DNA from: Opitutaceae bacterium
GTDB lineage: Bacteria > Verrucomicrobiota > Verrucomicrobiia > Opitutales > Opitutaceae
Length of the DNA: 32,807 bases
NCBI GenBank assembly: GCA_028688225.1
Contig: JAQTYQ010000035.1
Span: forward strand, 1-32,807
Reading direction: 5' to 3'
Numbering within the stretch: the first letter of the stretch is position 1; the number at the start of each line of letters is the position of its first letter. The position numbers were made by a program, and so were the translations under genes. The notes beneath the pieces are model-generated. The model searched no databases. It saw only the letters and a list, made by a program, of their open reading frames with translations, and was not told the origin of the DNA. This document shows positions 7,401-15,840 of the stretch, in pieces.

Positions 7401-8653
7401 GCCTGCCCGGCCCCCTGCGGGAAGTCCTCGGCGGTGATCGTCAGCGTCCCCTCGGCATCCTCCTCGACGTCGGTAATCCGCACCGGGACCCGCACCATAC
7501 CGAGCAGGCCATGGGTCAAGGTGACGACGTCCATCGGCTCCAGCCGGCAATATCGCCAGCCGAGCCGGAACTCGTAGGTATTGAGGACGTAGAGCCCCCG
7601 CTGCAGCTTGAGGTAAGCCACGGCACTGGCGACCGACGCGGTCTTGATCGCGTCATAGGTGACCGTCTCGGCCGGGCGCTCGCCGAACTCGGCGATGTGC
7701 GCCTCGTCGCTCGCCGCTGCGGTGTTGGCCGCGTATTCCTTTGCCCGATCCTTGAACTCGACCACCAGCCGATTCTTCGCGTCGGACTGCGCGCGCCGCT
7801 TGATCCGGATCGGCAGATCCCCATCGAGGCCGAGAAAGTCATCGTCCGTCAGATCGAAGGCCGGCGCGGTCGAAGGCGTGAAGGTGTAACCGTTGCTCAC
7901 GGCCGCGGTGTCACCGTAGGGGATCAGCTTCAACACCCCTTCGGAGGCCACCGCCGCCGTATGCGTTATGTCGAGGATCTCCTGAACGGCATCGGCCGCC
8001 CGCTTCTGCTCGGTCAGCGCCGGGGACAGGAACAGCCCCGAGGCCCCGGTCCAGTTGGTGTACGCCGACAGATCGCCGAGCCGGCCCGCCGGGAAGCCGC
8101 CCGCCGAGAGCATGTCGGAGACAATCGTCCAGGGCGCCGCATCGAGGCCCCCACCAGCGCCGGCCGTGAGGGTCTTAATCTCAAAGGCGAGATTCGGCAG
8201 GCTCGCATTGTTGCCGAGGTCGAAGGCGCTGGCCGCAACATAGGACAGATCGGGATAGTTCAGCGCCTCGCCGGCATGGTTGGCCGTCAGGTACGCCCAC
8301 GGAGACTGTCCCGCCGCGCCGACGAACACATCGAGCCCGAGCGCCCCGCAGTCGGTCTTGTCCTTGCCGGACCACACCTGCTCGATGCTGGCCAGCCGGC
8401 TTTCCACGAGCCCGAGCGCAAAGCCCGTGCGGTAAGTGTAATTGATGCTCGACCCGCCGCCACCGGCCTTGCCGCCCATGTCCACGCGGTGCTCAATGGC
8501 TTTGAAATCCCCGTACCAGATCAGATTCCCGGTCACCCGGGAGGTGCCCCACGCCATCCCCATGCAGATCCCGTAAGACGAGGTCTGCACGGACAGGGTC
8601 GTGAGCTTTTGCGGGGTCGTGCCCGTCGTTTGCTGCTGACCAAAAAAGGACAT
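4448..8653 (-). CDS. Tail tip / host specificity protein (J-like)
   Basis: A 1,401-aa protein in the position of lambda J, at the tail tip where the phage contacts the cell. The N-terminal ~430 residues fit the phage tail hub family (Phage-tail_3 type; e.g. EYAANTAAASDEAHIAEFGERP, LEPMDVVTLTHGLLG). A Pro-rich linker follows (VVPPQPPSGY). Residues ~640-850 look like two fibronectin III-like modules. The C-terminal third has a DUF1983-like part (AADRLAVSQLSAITANLG; AAIGNAQIGGDIWSS) enclosing a carbohydrate-binding-like beta domain (LLSNTEFGG...). The last ~100 codons are clearly less GC-rich, consistent with an exchanged receptor-binding tip. Start ATG at 8653. Confidence 0.88.
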   Translation of the reverse strand: MSFFGQQQTTGTTPQKLTTLSVQTSSYGICMGMAWGTSRVTGNLIWYGDFKAIEHRVDMGGKAGGGGSSINYTYRTGFALGLVESRLASIEQVWSGKDKTDCGALGLDVFVGAAGQSPWAYLTANHAGEALNYPDLSYVAASAFDLGNNASLPNLAFEIKTLTAGAGGGLDAAPWTIVSDMLSAGGFPAGRLGDLSAYTNWTGASGLFLSPALTEQKRAADAVQEILDITHTAAVASEGVLKLIPYGDTAAVSNGYTFTPSTAPAFDLTDDDFLGLDGDLPIRIKRRAQSDAKNRLVVEFKDRAKEYAANTAAASDEAHIAEFGERPAETVTYDAIKTASVASAVAYLKLQRGLYVLNTYEFRLGWRYCRLEPMDVVTLTHGLLGMVRVPVRITDVEEDAEGTLTITAEDFPQGAGQAPVVPPQPPSGYSVDMNVAPGNAAAPVLFEPPVSLAGQPEIWLATSGGESYGGCAVWVSLDNVTYQQVGVLSGKSRHGVTTAALPLVADPDTTSTLAVDLSVSGGALLGGTADERDLFNTLCWVGGELVSYQAAALTGVNRYGLTSLRRGAYGTPITAHALGSKVVRCDERVFRYAYDPALIGKTLYVKLQAFNLFGGAFQDLASLTPTAYAVQGAPLGTVAGLALQQAFTGTACAVKWNAYPGATSYTVEVWSGGVKRRTVAGIGSTRYAYAFEDSKADGGPYRSLEFRVYAVAANGTSGSPAVLAATNPQVGGATGISTAAAGASLVVSTNRPADTDYSGTRVWISATSGFNPSVTTPVYDGPDTWYSAMGLSAGTYYVRVAHYDVFGKDSMTTSGEISVAVTGALGVRSVTSLPANPAAVNGDLAVFLDTGTAALRGLWGWDGTAWKNTRDGANLVAASVAADRLAVSQLSAITANLGAMTSGSITLDAAGFIRGGSTGYMTGTGIWAGYHSGVYKLHVGNPTGAGFTWDGTVFTIRGADGSVLLASGSGVPYAKVSGVPTSLSGINSGEATKLAGIQAGATVGADASNLNVGMGGNLLSNTEFGGGIVAPVFFGWNPGGCTFTPLRVDDTWRPASAQCLEIQQGARSGNQWNIGADVYVNGPYGSRASGIPVMPGKRYEFSGKLAAHRADSGLWVDFFDVNDVVVPGGTGTGWVARSSGGRDLSVWTHAAIFVVAPAGAVYAAAYWRKSDTDAGQGTSFAWLCQPYFGEATAAQTVPSTYTPGVGRGAFANLSKITDGNASTYIESAAIGNAQIGGDIWSSNFTYGSAGWLIRRDGYAEFMNVLARGNIEATSINTGSANIVSTLHLQGEAVTVPRSVYTAATLAGITSEVAVQSLYIDTQGSPVIIIFTCMHTYRVSFRILDPTGSVVYSGANGDSLVAYKNFAVSCIGAVSGTYTVYASAASVAAVGQRGLVLLGAKR

Positions 8654-8659
8654 AGGAAC

Positions 8660-9088
8660 TCACCAGAAGGAATAAAAGACAGCCTCGCGACCCGCCAGTC
8701 GCGCGACGTCGGCCGGCGTCTCGCACACCATGCCGAAGGGCCGGTATGCGTGAAGGACCCGGCCCGGCCAGTCGAGAACGATCCCGCCGTGGGAGAAGCA
8801 GCGGCCGAACTTCCAGACCACCGCGTCACCCGGCCGCGGCACCGCCACCTGCCGGCCGTACCGCTCGCACCACTCGCGAAAGATCTCGCGGTCACTGTGG
8901 AGCATGCTGTCGATTGGGTAGTCGCCGGGATCGAACGCCTCGATGATCCCGGCCTCGGAATAAACGGCGATCAGGAGCTGGGCGCAATCGACACCCACCC
9001 CCTGCAGCCGTGCCCGGTGGTGCCACGGAGTACGAAGCCACGCCGCAGCCCGCGCGCAGACGTCTGCACGCGCCTCGGCCTCGGTCAT
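8660..9088 (-). CDS. NlpC/P60 family tail-associated peptidase
   Basis: A 142-aa protein matching phage NlpC/P60 cysteine peptidases (lambda K-like), which sit in the tail tip and may open peptidoglycan during entry. The catalytic cysteine is in GVDCAQLL (Cys35) and the histidine in FSHGGIV (His100). The ATG at 9088 overlaps the stop of the BR0599 gene (ATGA). The dispersed palindrome lies in codons 7-12 (RADVCA). Confidence 0.87.
   Translation of the reverse strand: MTEAEARADVCARAAAWLRTPWHHRARLQGVGVDCAQLLIAVYSEAGIIEAFDPGDYPIDSMLHSDREIFREWCERYGRQVAVPRPGDAVVWKFGRCFSHGGIVLDWPGRVLHAYRPFGMVCETPADVARLAGREAVFYSFW
9054..9069. repeat. Dispersed 16-bp palindrome, copy 2 (one mismatch)
   Basis: GCGCAGACGTCTGCAC; one mismatch (T to C at position 2). 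It lies inside the NlpC/P60 gene near its start. Confidence 0.93.
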
Positions 9089-9933
9089 ACCGCTGTCTCC
9101 GGCGCCGGCACGAACGGAAAGCCCTTGAACCGCACCACGTTCGCGAACTTGGCTTTACAGGTCGCGAGGGTCTTGTCGCAGCCCTTATAGACCGTGAAGG
9201 AGTCACCGACGCCGGGCGCATCCGGCAGGGGAAACGAGAGCACGAGCTGGCTAGCCGTATGCTGCTTGACCGCCCGACGCACCCCCTGATTGACGCCGGA
9301 TATAAAGACCAGCTCGCCCAGGTCATACACCCCGGCGCCGGTCACGGCACACTTGAGCGTGCTCGACGTGCCGCCGGCTTGCACCTGCAGATTGATCCCG
9401 TTTGCCGCCTTGGCCACCCCGCAGCCCGCGCCATAGAGCGTATGGAGGCACGACGCCTGATAGACATTCCGGGGAATCATCGTATCGAGCACCTCGGTGA
9501 AGCTCTTGACCTCGCAATGCACCGAGGTGCTGTTCACCTCGACCTCCCCGATCCGCCCCTCGAACAGATGAACGGTGCCGGCGATAGGACTCAAGGGATC
9601 ATCCGTAAAGCCCTTTTCGACCTTGAGCGAGGCCCCGCCGAGGAGGCCCCGCCGCGCCGCCTGCAGGAGCGGCACCCCCGACACCGTCACCGAGGCATCG
9701 GCGTGAAACGTCACCATGCAGCTGGTGACTTCGATCCCGGTCGAGAGCTTGACGCTCTCCCGCTCGATGATCGGCCCCGGCACCCAGGTATTGCCGGCGT
9801 AAGGAATCGCAACATCCCCGCACGACCACCGGATGGTCGCGCCGTCCGGCATCGTGAGGGTGAGCAGCTCGACCATGAAGATCTGCCGGACGGTCTGCAG
9901 AAGGGTCGCGCAGGCGGGTGTCGTTGTTTTCAT
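9085..9933 (-). CDS. Phage tail protein, DUF2163 / BR0599 family
   Basis: A 282-aa minor tail protein. The C-terminal half shows the cysteine pattern of Phage_BR0599: CLHTLYGAGCGV, then GCDKTLATCKAKFANVVRFKG. The N-terminal half fits DUF2163. In related siphoviruses and gene transfer agents, DUF2460, DUF2163/BR0599, NlpC/P60 and tail tip genes stand in exactly this order and build the distal tail. The ATG at 9933 overlaps the upstream stop (ATGA). Confidence 0.88.
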   Translation of the reverse strand: MKTTTPACATLLQTVRQIFMVELLTLTMPDGATIRWSCGDVAIPYAGNTWVPGPIIERESVKLSTGIEVTSCMVTFHADASVTVSGVPLLQAARRGLLGGASLKVEKGFTDDPLSPIAGTVHLFEGRIGEVEVNSTSVHCEVKSFTEVLDTMIPRNVYQASCLHTLYGAGCGVAKAANGINLQVQAGGTSSTLKCAVTGAGVYDLGELVFISGVNQGVRRAVKQHTASQLVLSFPLPDAPGVGDSFTVYKGCDKTLATCKAKFANVVRFKGFPFVPAPETAV

Positions 9934-10526
9934 TGCTTCACCGTGATCAGCTCGACCTTTCTCGCCGAGTGCAGATCCTTTAAAAATTCCTCGAACTCGG
10001 TTTCGTCGCGCTCGAACCGGACGCGCTTGTAAAACTGCCCCGACCACGTCAGCGCCGCCCCCACAGCCGGTGCCGTCACGAAAGTGACCTTCCCGGTGGA
10101 TACGGTGTATTCCGCCGGGCTCGCCTTGAGGACCCCGGCGACATAGATCGACGGCACGCCGACGAAGTCCTGCACCGGCTCAAGAAAGCCGCCGAAGGAC
10201 CGGGAGAGCGTGAAGACCTTGGTCGCCCCGTCCCCCGTCCCGAAGTTCGCCGCGGTCGCCACGCTGTCACCCGGATCGAGCCACAGGAAGGAGTCCCAAG
10301 CGCCACGCCGCTGGTTAAAGAAGCCGGCGAGCGCCTGCAGCTCGGCATATCCCGCACCCGCCCGCAGGAACTCGAACGAAAGCCCGATCCGCCAGCGCGG
10401 GTACGTCATGAGCGACGCGCGCAGCTCCATCCCCGACACCGACTCATGGCTGACGGTCTTCCATACAGGCGTGCGACGAACCCCCCAGGACAGGCCCGGG
10501 AGGGTTGGAAAAACGGCATTACTCAT
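9930..10526 (-). CDS. Phage tail protein, DUF2460 family
   Basis: A 198-aa protein with typical DUF2460 features: FPTLPGLSWGVRRTPVW near the start, FNQRRGAWDSFLWLDP in the middle, and VRFERDETEFEEFLKDLHS near the end. It is a distal tail component (GTA Orfg12.5-like). It follows the tape measure gene by three bases; start ATG at 10526 with AAAGG upstream. Confidence 0.88.
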   Translation of the reverse strand: MSNAVFPTLPGLSWGVRRTPVWKTVSHESVSGMELRASLMTYPRWRIGLSFEFLRAGAGYAELQALAGFFNQRRGAWDSFLWLDPGDSVATAANFGTGDGATKVFTLSRSFGGFLEPVQDFVGVPSIYVAGVLKASPAEYTVSTGKVTFVTAPAVGAALTWSGQFYKRVRFERDETEFEEFLKDLHSARKVELITVKQ

Positions 10527-10529
10527 GGA

Positions 10530-13091
10530 TCAGACCTTTTGAAAGTTGCGGTGCGCCTTGGCCATCGCCTTGGACAAAGCCCCCCCGCGCGCCAGAGAGC
10601 GGACAACGTCGCGGGAATCCATCGCCGTGACGCTGACGGCAAGCGACCCGCCACCACCGCCGCCGGCATCGCCCCCACCGTCCGCCATGCCGCGGATCAG
10701 GTTCGCGTACTTGGCGGGCAGGATCATTTCCTCGGCGTGGGCCTGCACCATGGGGTTCACGCCAGCGGGAATGTCATACCCGCCCGAGGCCGACTTGATG
10801 CTGCCCATCGCCCCCATGAGCAAGGCCATCGTGCCGGCGAAGGCCGCAGCAGCCATACCAGGGCCGACGATTGGGATCGGTGCCACGGCAGCCGCGGCGC
10901 CGGTTGCCCCTTCCGCTGCGTTCGCCGTAACAACCGCAGTCGCTTCGCCCGCCTTGGTGGCCACGACCGCCCCGGATGCCGTGGCTTGCTCGGCCACCTG
11001 CTTGCCCATCAGCATGGATTCCAGCGAAGACAGGCCGATCCGCTGCGCCACCCACTTGGCCGCGAGCTGGCCGAGGGTCTGGGTCACCACTTGGAAGGTG
11101 TTTTGAAACAGGCCCCGCATCAGGCCGGTGATCGTCAGCTGTCCCTGCGCCATCTTAGCGAGGAGACTGCCCCACCCGCTCTGCATCGAGCTGACCATCC
11201 CGGAAAAGCCCTTGCCCGCCTCAATGGTGGATTGGCTCCGGAGCTGCGCCATCCGCTGCTGGTGCTGCGCTTCAGCCTGCTCGATCTGCCGGCTAACCTG
11301 CTCCCGCGCGACCGGATCTCGGTCCGTATCGATCAGCGCCAGCCGCTCCTGCAGGGCCTTGGCCTTGATGTCATACAGGCGCTGCTCGAACTGCTGCTCG
11401 GCCTGCAGCGCCTCGGCCCGCGTCACATCGCCGAGCGAGACACGCTCCTGCAGGGCGATCCGCTCCAGCTCGATGCCGGCCGCCGCCTTCTCGCGACGGG
11501 CCTCGGCGGCGCTGTCCTCCAACACCCGGGCCTGCGCAATGAACGCCCGATGCTCGGCGAGGATCTCGGCGTAAGCCTTCTTGGCCTCCTTGCTTTGCTC
11601 GCCGTACTTGCCCACCGTCTCGGCGTAGGACTGCGCCGCCAGCCGGCTGCGCTCGGCGAAGTTCTGGCCGGCCTGATCCCGCTCGGCCTTGAGGTCCTCC
11701 ATCCGCGTCTCGAATGCCTGCTTGTCGATAGCCAAGCCGTCCTCGGCGACCTTCTTCCGCACGGCCAGGAGTTCCTTGTGCGTCAGCCCGCCCCGGTTCA
11801 GGATCTCCTGCCAGTAGGCCAGCTCCTCCTGCTTGCTCATCTGGCGGAATGCGCCCTCGGCACGAGCCCGTTCGGAGATCGCGAGCTTTTGCTCCGAGAG
11901 TTCGGCCTCCCACTGGCCCATGCGGTCCTCGGTCTTGCCCTTCTTTCCGCCGTCCTTTCCAAACTCGCCCATGGTCTTGCCGCCACCCTTCGGCGCCGCC
12001 ACGGCCGTCCCCTTGCCCCAGATCCGCCCCATGTCACCGCCCCACGCATCGGAGGCGTCCGAGAAGGCCTCACGGCCCGCGTTCACGACGTTGCGGATAC
12101 CCTGCGCATAACGGGCCTTCATGCGGTCCCAAGCATCGGCGGCGCCCTTGAAGTCGCCGGACATGAGCGCCCCCATCAGCTCCGACAAATGCCCGAGCTG
12201 ATCCACCGTCTGGCCGATGAACTCGAACACCCCCGCCGCCACAGTCTTGACGGTCGCCTGCAGACCCCGGAAGACCAGCGTCAGCGCGGTGAGCGCACCG
12301 CGAAAGATCGCCACAAACTGAGGGCCGGCCTCGGCGAAGAGGTTGCCCAGCTCGGCGAAGATCGGCATTACCGCCTGACCGATCACGTTCTTTACCGCGA
12401 GGAGGACGTCGCCGACGTCGTTCATCGCCATCTTGTAGGCCTTGGAAGCCTCGACGCCCTCCTTCGTCACAACGAGCCCGAGTTCCTCGTTTTTCTTTCG
12501 GGCATCCTCCAGCACCTGATTGTTCAGCTTCTGCAGCTTCATGACGTCCTCGACGCCCTTGCCGAAAAGCGTCTGCGCCGCGGTCGTCTGATCGAGGCCC
12601 GGCTTATACGTGCCGACCACCGCGACGGCCTCCTGAAACAGCGTATTGCTGTCACGGAGGTGGCCGCTCGCGTCTCGCGTCTGCAGGCCCATGGCCTTCA
12701 GGCCGTCCTCGTTGGTGCGCAGCTGCTTGGCGAACTTGTCGAACGCGCCGATATAGGTGTCAGAATCCGATCCGATATCCCCAAGGGCCGTATTCAGGGC
12801 CGACGCATCCTCGGCCGTCATGCCGAGACGCTTCGAGAGGTTCATCGTCTCGCCGATAAGCTTCTGCGATTCGGCGATGGCATCCTTGAAGAAAGCGCCG
12901 CCCGCGACCACCGCAGCCAGCACCAGGAGCTGCTTCTGCACCACGTCGAAGGCCTTGCCGACCCCCTCCAGGTGCCCCTTGATATTGGCCGTGGCCTGCT
13001 GGGTGACGCTTGCGGCACCCTCCATGGCCCGGACAAATTGCCCGTTTTCGGCCGTGATCTCATAGCCGATTTGCTTGTTTGCGTCACCCAT
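10530..13091 (-). CDS. Tail tape measure protein
   Basis: An 853-aa protein that would set tail length and be ejected with the DNA. The N-terminus (MGDANKQIGYEITAENG, QFVRAMEGA) and the long helical repeats are typical. It contains hydrophobic stretches near residues 60-75 and 285-330, long charged coiled coils (about 390-660), an Ala/Gly-rich hydrophobic region (about 720-780) and a Gly-rich tail (GGGDAGGGGGGS). The ATG at 13091 was chosen over the upstream in-frame ATG because it starts the conserved sequence. It overlaps the end of the chaperone remnant by eight bases. Confidence 0.9.
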   Translation of the reverse strand: MGDANKQIGYEITAENGQFVRAMEGAASVTQQATANIKGHLEGVGKAFDVVQKQLLVLAAVVAGGAFFKDAIAESQKLIGETMNLSKRLGMTAEDASALNTALGDIGSDSDTYIGAFDKFAKQLRTNEDGLKAMGLQTRDASGHLRDSNTLFQEAVAVVGTYKPGLDQTTAAQTLFGKGVEDVMKLQKLNNQVLEDARKKNEELGLVVTKEGVEASKAYKMAMNDVGDVLLAVKNVIGQAVMPIFAELGNLFAEAGPQFVAIFRGALTALTLVFRGLQATVKTVAAGVFEFIGQTVDQLGHLSELMGALMSGDFKGAADAWDRMKARYAQGIRNVVNAGREAFSDASDAWGGDMGRIWGKGTAVAAPKGGGKTMGEFGKDGGKKGKTEDRMGQWEAELSEQKLAISERARAEGAFRQMSKQEELAYWQEILNRGGLTHKELLAVRKKVAEDGLAIDKQAFETRMEDLKAERDQAGQNFAERSRLAAQSYAETVGKYGEQSKEAKKAYAEILAEHRAFIAQARVLEDSAAEARREKAAAGIELERIALQERVSLGDVTRAEALQAEQQFEQRLYDIKAKALQERLALIDTDRDPVAREQVSRQIEQAEAQHQQRMAQLRSQSTIEAGKGFSGMVSSMQSGWGSLLAKMAQGQLTITGLMRGLFQNTFQVVTQTLGQLAAKWVAQRIGLSSLESMLMGKQVAEQATASGAVVATKAGEATAVVTANAAEGATGAAAAVAPIPIVGPGMAAAAFAGTMALLMGAMGSIKSASGGYDIPAGVNPMVQAHAEEMILPAKYANLIRGMADGGGDAGGGGGGSLAVSVTAMDSRDVVRSLARGGALSKAMAKAHRNFQKV

Positions 13092-13272
13092 GGTCGGGGT
13101 CCTTTTTCTGGCTGGCGTCCCATGCGCTGGTGTCAAGCGCGAACGCGGGGCCGCTCACGGTCGGCATGCCATGCATGAGGGACGCGAGCTGGTGTTCCTT
13201 CTCGGCCGTCATGGGCGCGCCGGCCTGCTGCGACGGCTCGTAATCGAGATAGGCGGCGACAAGGTGATGCAC
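13084..13272 (-). CDS. Remnant of a tail assembly chaperone-like gene (C-terminal part)
   Basis: This frame ends just inside the tape measure start, the position of tail assembly chaperone genes (lambda G/T). The frame is open upstream of the GTG at 13272 only as far as a TGA about 30 bases earlier; the text RVDHPPVHHLVAAYLDY spans the start and looks like the middle of a larger protein. That stretch lies in the frame of, and runs into, the prohead protease sequence. I infer that the 5' part was lost in a deletion. The present 62-aa product is unlikely to work. Confidence 0.55.
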   Translation of the reverse strand: MHHLVAAYLDYEPSQQAGAPMTAEKEHQLASLMHGMPTVSGPAFALDTSAWDASQKKDPDHG

Positions 13273-13553
13273 TGGCGGGTGATCGACTCGACCACCCCGA
13301 GGAGGTCGTCGCGGTCATGGTTGAAAAGCAGGTTCAGCGCCCGTTGCCGGACGCCGGAGCGCATGGCGCCGGGCTCATGACTGAGGATCTCGACCCCGAA
13401 CCACATCTCCACGGGCTCGTCGGACGAGAACGGGAAGGTGCAGGTGCGGGCCTCCAGATCCACGAGCTGAGCACCCGCACTCCGAAGCGTCAGCGCGCGG
13501 CACTGAGGCTTGAGCAGATCGCCCGAGGCGAGCCGCTGTTGTGTATTGGGCAT
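13209..13553 (-). CDS. Truncated prohead protease (N-terminal part)
   Basis: The first ~88 residues read like the start of phage prohead protease / protease-capsid fusion proteins, including VEMWFGVEILSHEPGAMRSG and NLLFNHDRDDLLGVVESI. From about residue 90 the protein turns into sequence (TRQCITLSPPISITSRRSRP) that is simply the tail chaperone gene in the wrong frame, and stops. The protease active-site region is missing. With no major capsid gene following, this marks a deletion ending near 13285. It starts 10 bp after the decoration-like gene. Confidence 0.6.
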   Translation of the reverse strand: MPNTQQRLASGDLLKPQCRALTLRSAGAQLVDLEARTCTFPFSSDEPVEMWFGVEILSHEPGAMRSGVRQRALNLLFNHDRDDLLGVVESITRQCITLSPPISITSRRSRPARP

Positions 13554-13563
13554 CGGCGTGGCC

Positions 13564-14148
13564 TCAGTTGATTACGAGGAAATCGACCTTCGTCGCAGCC
13601 GTGGCCACCGCGTTGCAGGTGATCGTGAAGGACCCGGCAGCGGCGACGGTTCGCAGGACTTCGGTCAAGGAGCCATCCACCGACGAGACAACGGCCAGCA
13701 CCGTGCTGTTCACCGTCACCAAGGTACTGGTGACGGTGACGACCGAGGCGCCTGCAGCGACCGCAACACGACCACGCGGGCTGTTGTTGGTAACGTTTCC
13801 CGGGGTCGCCGAGCTGTCGGTGAAGGTCGCGCCCAGGTTGCTGGTCTTGACCGCGGCCGGCGTTGTCTGACCGACCGTGGCGCCGTTGATGGCACCGCCC
13901 GTGATCGCGACGTTTGCTGGGTTGTACTTGACGATCAGCGAGCCGTCCGGCTTGACCAGATAGGTGCCGGTCATGTCGGACCACAGCACCGAGGTGCGCA
14001 GCGCCTGCGTATCCACGGACACCATTTTCGCGCGCCCTTCATAGACCCACTGGCGAGCCAGATCGTCGGCCAGCGACGGCGAGCTGCCGGCGGCGTAGAG
14101 CGTGCCCAGGTGCGTGATCGACACCAGCATGGTGACGGTTAGCGCCAT
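13564..14148 (-). CDS. Putative head decoration or fibre protein
   Basis: A 194-aa protein. A short N-terminal part (LGTLYAAGSSPSLADDLARQWVYEGRAKMV) is followed by Thr/Val/Ser-rich beta-type sequence (GRVAVAAGASVVTVT; SFTITCNAVATAATKVDFLVIN) like capsid decoration or head fibre domains. It lies between portal and protease. ATG at 14148 with GGAG upstream, abutting the portal stop. Function inferred from position and composition. Confidence 0.5.
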   Translation of the reverse strand: MALTVTMLVSITHLGTLYAAGSSPSLADDLARQWVYEGRAKMVSVDTQALRTSVLWSDMTGTYLVKPDGSLIVKYNPANVAITGGAINGATVGQTTPAAVKTSNLGATFTDSSATPGNVTNNSPRGRVAVAAGASVVTVTSTLVTVNSTVLAVVSSVDGSLTEVLRTVAAAGSFTITCNAVATAATKVDFLVIN

Positions 14149-15840
14149 TTAACTTTCTCCTTTCGGCGGGGTTTCAGATTGTTCGGGCGACGGCTCGCCG
14201 CCCTCCTCTGCCTTGGCGACTCCGGGGTCGCCCTCGGCCTCGCCAGACTCTTCGGCACCATCCGGCGGCGCCGTTGGTTGCATCTGCCCCTTCTCGGTGA
14301 CCGTGCCGGGATCGGTATCGAACACCAGCCCGAGCTTCTTCATCAGCTCAAGCTCGGCCGCCCGCGCCTTAAAGATCTCTTCAGGGTCCTGCCCGTCCGT
14401 CGTCAGGCCGATCACGTCGGACACGGTCATGAACCCGCAGCGCACCGCCAGCTTGTAGGCCAGCACCTCCTTCGTCGGATCGATCCACGACCAGCCCCGG
14501 GGCTTGAAGCGCACCGCGGCCCGGTACTTGGGCCGGCGGGTGTAATAGTCGGGAATGTCGAGATCGCCCCCCAGGATCGACGCATCGAGCCAGTCCGCAT
14601 GCACACGCGCCCGGAACGTCCGGATAAACCAGCCCTGAATGACCCGCCACAGGGCACGGTCTTCGAGCTGGGCCGCGCGCTCGCTCGAATAGTTGGCTTG
14701 GCTGTAATCCTTGGTCATCGCGCTGTAAGAACAGCCGATGCCCGCGGCGGTCGCCCGGAGCATGTGCCGGAGGAAGGGCTCCATCGCCGCATTCGGTCGC
14801 GTCGGATTGAAGCCGGTGAAAGTCTCCCCCGGCGCCAGATCCATGATGATGCCCGGCGACATATCGGTGACGCGGTCGCCATCCTCGATGCCGTCAGCGT
14901 CCCCGATCCCGTTCGTCGGGTCGTCCGCCTCGGGTGTCTGCCTGAAACCCATGATCGAGGCGCTGGCCCGCGCCGCCACGATCTCGGCCTCTTCGTACCC
15001 GCCGATGTTGTTCATCCGCTTGAGCGCCGCGTGGAACCACGGCTCGCCCCGGGTCTGAGGCCAGCGGTCAATCACATGAAGGTGGATCATCTCCTCGGCC
15101 GGCACGCGGATGAATTGCGACGGCTGAAAGGTCGAGAACTGGTAATCCCCCGGGTGCGTCGGATAGAGCCAATACGCCACGGGCCGGAGCCACTTATCCA
15201 CCTCGACGCCCATCCGGATCGAGTTGCCGTTCTCCGGGTTGCCCGCGAGTGAATAGTTATCGACCAGCCGGTCGGCCTCGATCAGCTCCAGGGCGAAGGG
15301 TGTCCGGTTATCTTCGCCAAAGACCTGCCGCACCTTGCGGATCAGGACCTCGCCGTCACGAACCACGGCCATCATCGCCACCCGCTCGATGTCGTGGAAA
15401 TGCAGCTTCCCGGCCGTGTGACAACGCTCGGCCGCTTTCCAGTGCTCGAACGCCTCCTCAATGGCGGTATTCGTCTTGTCCTTCAGCGTGCCGTTGCCCG
15501 TCGAGACGGTGGCCTGCATCCCGACCCCGGAGCCGATCACGTTGTTTGCGACGATGCGGAGCGCGTTTTTCGCGTGCTCGTTATCTCGACACACCTGCCG
15601 GGATCGCGCCCGGAGCATCCGCAGGGACGTGGCCAGCTCGGAATCGCCCGAGGTGTTGATCGCGTTCCAGTCGGACGTCAGGCGGCTGATCTGGGCGCCG
15701 GCATATTGCCGCTGCTGTGCAGACGTCTGCACGGGCGGCTTGTTGCGAACCGTCTCCGGACCATGCTCGGCCCGCCACGCGTTCAGGATCACGCTGCCCG
15801 GTTGCCGGACGCGCTCGGTGTTGTACCAATGCTTGCTCAT
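14149..15840 (-). CDS. Portal protein, lambda family
   Basis: A 563-aa portal protein, the dodecameric ring through which DNA enters the head. Lambda-family landmarks include CRDNEHAKNALRIVANNVIGSG, the EEAEIVAARASASIMGF segment, and GFNPTRPNAAMEPFLRHMLRATAAGIG followed by YSQANYSSERAAQLED. The C-terminus is acidic and Pro-rich. The ATG at 15840 has GAGG upstream and overlaps the previous stop (ATGA); a longer in-frame opening upstream is antisense-like noise. The dispersed palindrome encodes VQTSA near residue 37-41. Confidence 0.92.
   Translation of the reverse strand: MSKHWYNTERVRQPGSVILNAWRAEHGPETVRNKPPVQTSAQQRQYAGAQISRLTSDWNAINTSGDSELATSLRMLRARSRQVCRDNEHAKNALRIVANNVIGSGVGMQATVSTGNGTLKDKTNTAIEEAFEHWKAAERCHTAGKLHFHDIERVAMMAVVRDGEVLIRKVRQVFGEDNRTPFALELIEADRLVDNYSLAGNPENGNSIRMGVEVDKWLRPVAYWLYPTHPGDYQFSTFQPSQFIRVPAEEMIHLHVIDRWPQTRGEPWFHAALKRMNNIGGYEEAEIVAARASASIMGFRQTPEADDPTNGIGDADGIEDGDRVTDMSPGIIMDLAPGETFTGFNPTRPNAAMEPFLRHMLRATAAGIGCSYSAMTKDYSQANYSSERAAQLEDRALWRVIQGWFIRTFRARVHADWLDASILGGDLDIPDYYTRRPKYRAAVRFKPRGWSWIDPTKEVLAYKLAVRCGFMTVSDVIGLTTDGQDPEEIFKARAAELELMKKLGLVFDTDPGTVTEKGQMQPTAPPDGAEESGEAEGDPGVAKAEEGGEPSPEQSETPPKGES
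15717..15732. repeat. Dispersed 16-bp palindrome, copy 3 (perfect)
   Basis: GTGCAGACGTCTGCAC, perfect, inside the portal gene near its 5' end. Confidence 0.95.

Noticed and set aside
4793..9190. Long plus-strand frames (593 and 754 codons) opposite the tail tip and NlpC genes
   Set aside because: Arg/Pro/His-rich noise frames with no recognisable domain; minus-strand genes are certain.
10446..13178. 910-codon plus-strand open frame opposite the tape measure gene
   Set aside because: Antisense shadow of a GC-rich gene: no ribosome site, Arg/His/Leu-rich, and the minus strand encodes a clear tape measure protein.
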